The notes beneath the pieces were generated by a model, which ran no database searches, had not been told where the DNA came from, and saw only the letters and a list, made by a program, of their open reading frames with translations. Of a stretch of DNA of 59,868 bases, positions 59,790 through 59,868 are shown in pieces. How positions within the stretch are numbered: the first letter of the stretch is position 1; every line of letters begins with the position of its first letter. A program made the translations under genes and the position numbers. Where the stretch lies: positions 1-59,868 of the forward strand of contig JAVVWR010000010.1 in the NCBI GenBank assembly GCA_036652035.1, read 5' to 3'. The DNA is from JAEZVV01 sp036652035 (GTDB taxonomy: Bacteria; Pseudomonadota; Gammaproteobacteria; Burkholderiales; Burkholderiaceae_F).

Positions 59790-59868
59790 GAAAACAGCAG
59801 ACTGGCAGTGTAACGAGCCCCTCCGGCGCTGCATTCAAACAAGCCTCGCGGCCGCGGGTCTCACCTAG

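Noticed and set aside
59790..59868. Small minus-strand frame upstream of mnmE (MNAAPEGLVTL...)
   Set aside because: It extends the mnmE leader in another frame without ribosome site or similarity; this end is probably the spacer to the next gene (expected yidC), which is outside the window.
1..59868. CRISPR arrays, rRNA genes, toxin-antitoxin or restriction systems
   Set aside because: No regularly spaced repeats, no rRNA core sequences and no such protein families were seen on either strand.

Overview
The window looks like chromosomal DNA of a GC-rich betaproteobacterium, most likely Burkholderiales or a close relative. The evidence is gene content and order: ubiE / Tim44-like / ubiJ / ubiB, hemE-priA beside an atpIBEFHAGDC operon that follows parAB, a DUF971 protein beside a cytochrome c5, a Bug/TctC tripartite transporter, a Gcr-type 'site-specific recombinase' and GTP-dependent PEP carboxykinase. 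I see no rRNA, CRISPR array, intact insertion sequence or prophage. One tRNA gene, tRNA-Arg(CCG), is present. A run of 100 N (54629-54728) marks an assembly gap inside an ABC permease gene.

Layout, left to right. (1) 1-9830: 5' part of glmU, a DUF6279 lipoprotein, a sodium:solute symporter, a TPMT-like methyltransferase, a decayed HlyD-type adaptor fragment, and the ubiquinone set ubiB, ubiJ, Tim44-like and ubiE, then DUF971 and cytochrome c5. (2) 9974-17947: tRNA-Arg and a type IV pilus minor-pilin cluster transcribed leftwards (pilV-pilW-pilX-pilY1-fimT, a DUF3108-like protein, a second fimT). (3) 18140-22743: a secreted YxFxxD-repeat protein, priA, an intergenic region with DnaA-box-like sites, hemE, a DUF167 protein and a universal stress protein. 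(4) 22872-32112: the complete F1Fo ATP synthase operon behind parA-parB and a small membrane protein. (5) 32287-42587: a mostly plus-strand block with a MltF-like lytic transglycosylase, the Gcr-family membrane protein, an Mla/MCE lipid-transport operon, MarC, a SYLF protein, a PPK2 kinase and a winged-helix regulator. (6) 42591-47161: rsmG-mnmG, a mnmG promoter flanked by two parS-like sites, and a 598-residue membrane protein that joins a cytoplasmic N-terminal module to an AsmA-like periplasmic part. (7) 47428-58254: pckG, a D-2-hydroxyacid dehydrogenase, a cold-shock protein, a TctCBA uptake system and an HlyD/ABC/FtsX exporter operon. (8) 58383-59789: mnmE.

The conserved origin-proximal string mnmE-mnmG-rsmG-parA-parB-atp is recognisable, but extra blocks open it in two places (32287-42587 and about 45365-58254). 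Most genes lie on the minus strand, as expected if the origin is to the right beyond mnmE and forks run leftwards. The plus-strand mla/SYLF/PPK2/HTH block breaks that bias. parS-like sites remain next to mnmG although parAB now lies about 13 kb away.

Most of the window is ordinary housekeeping DNA and I found no clearly new multi-gene system. The items most worth a second look are the parS/mnmG promoter arrangement, the DnaA-box cluster in front of priA, the split gidAB-parAB order, the AsmA-like fusion protein, the DUF3108-like gene inside the minor-pilin cluster and the HlyD remnant.
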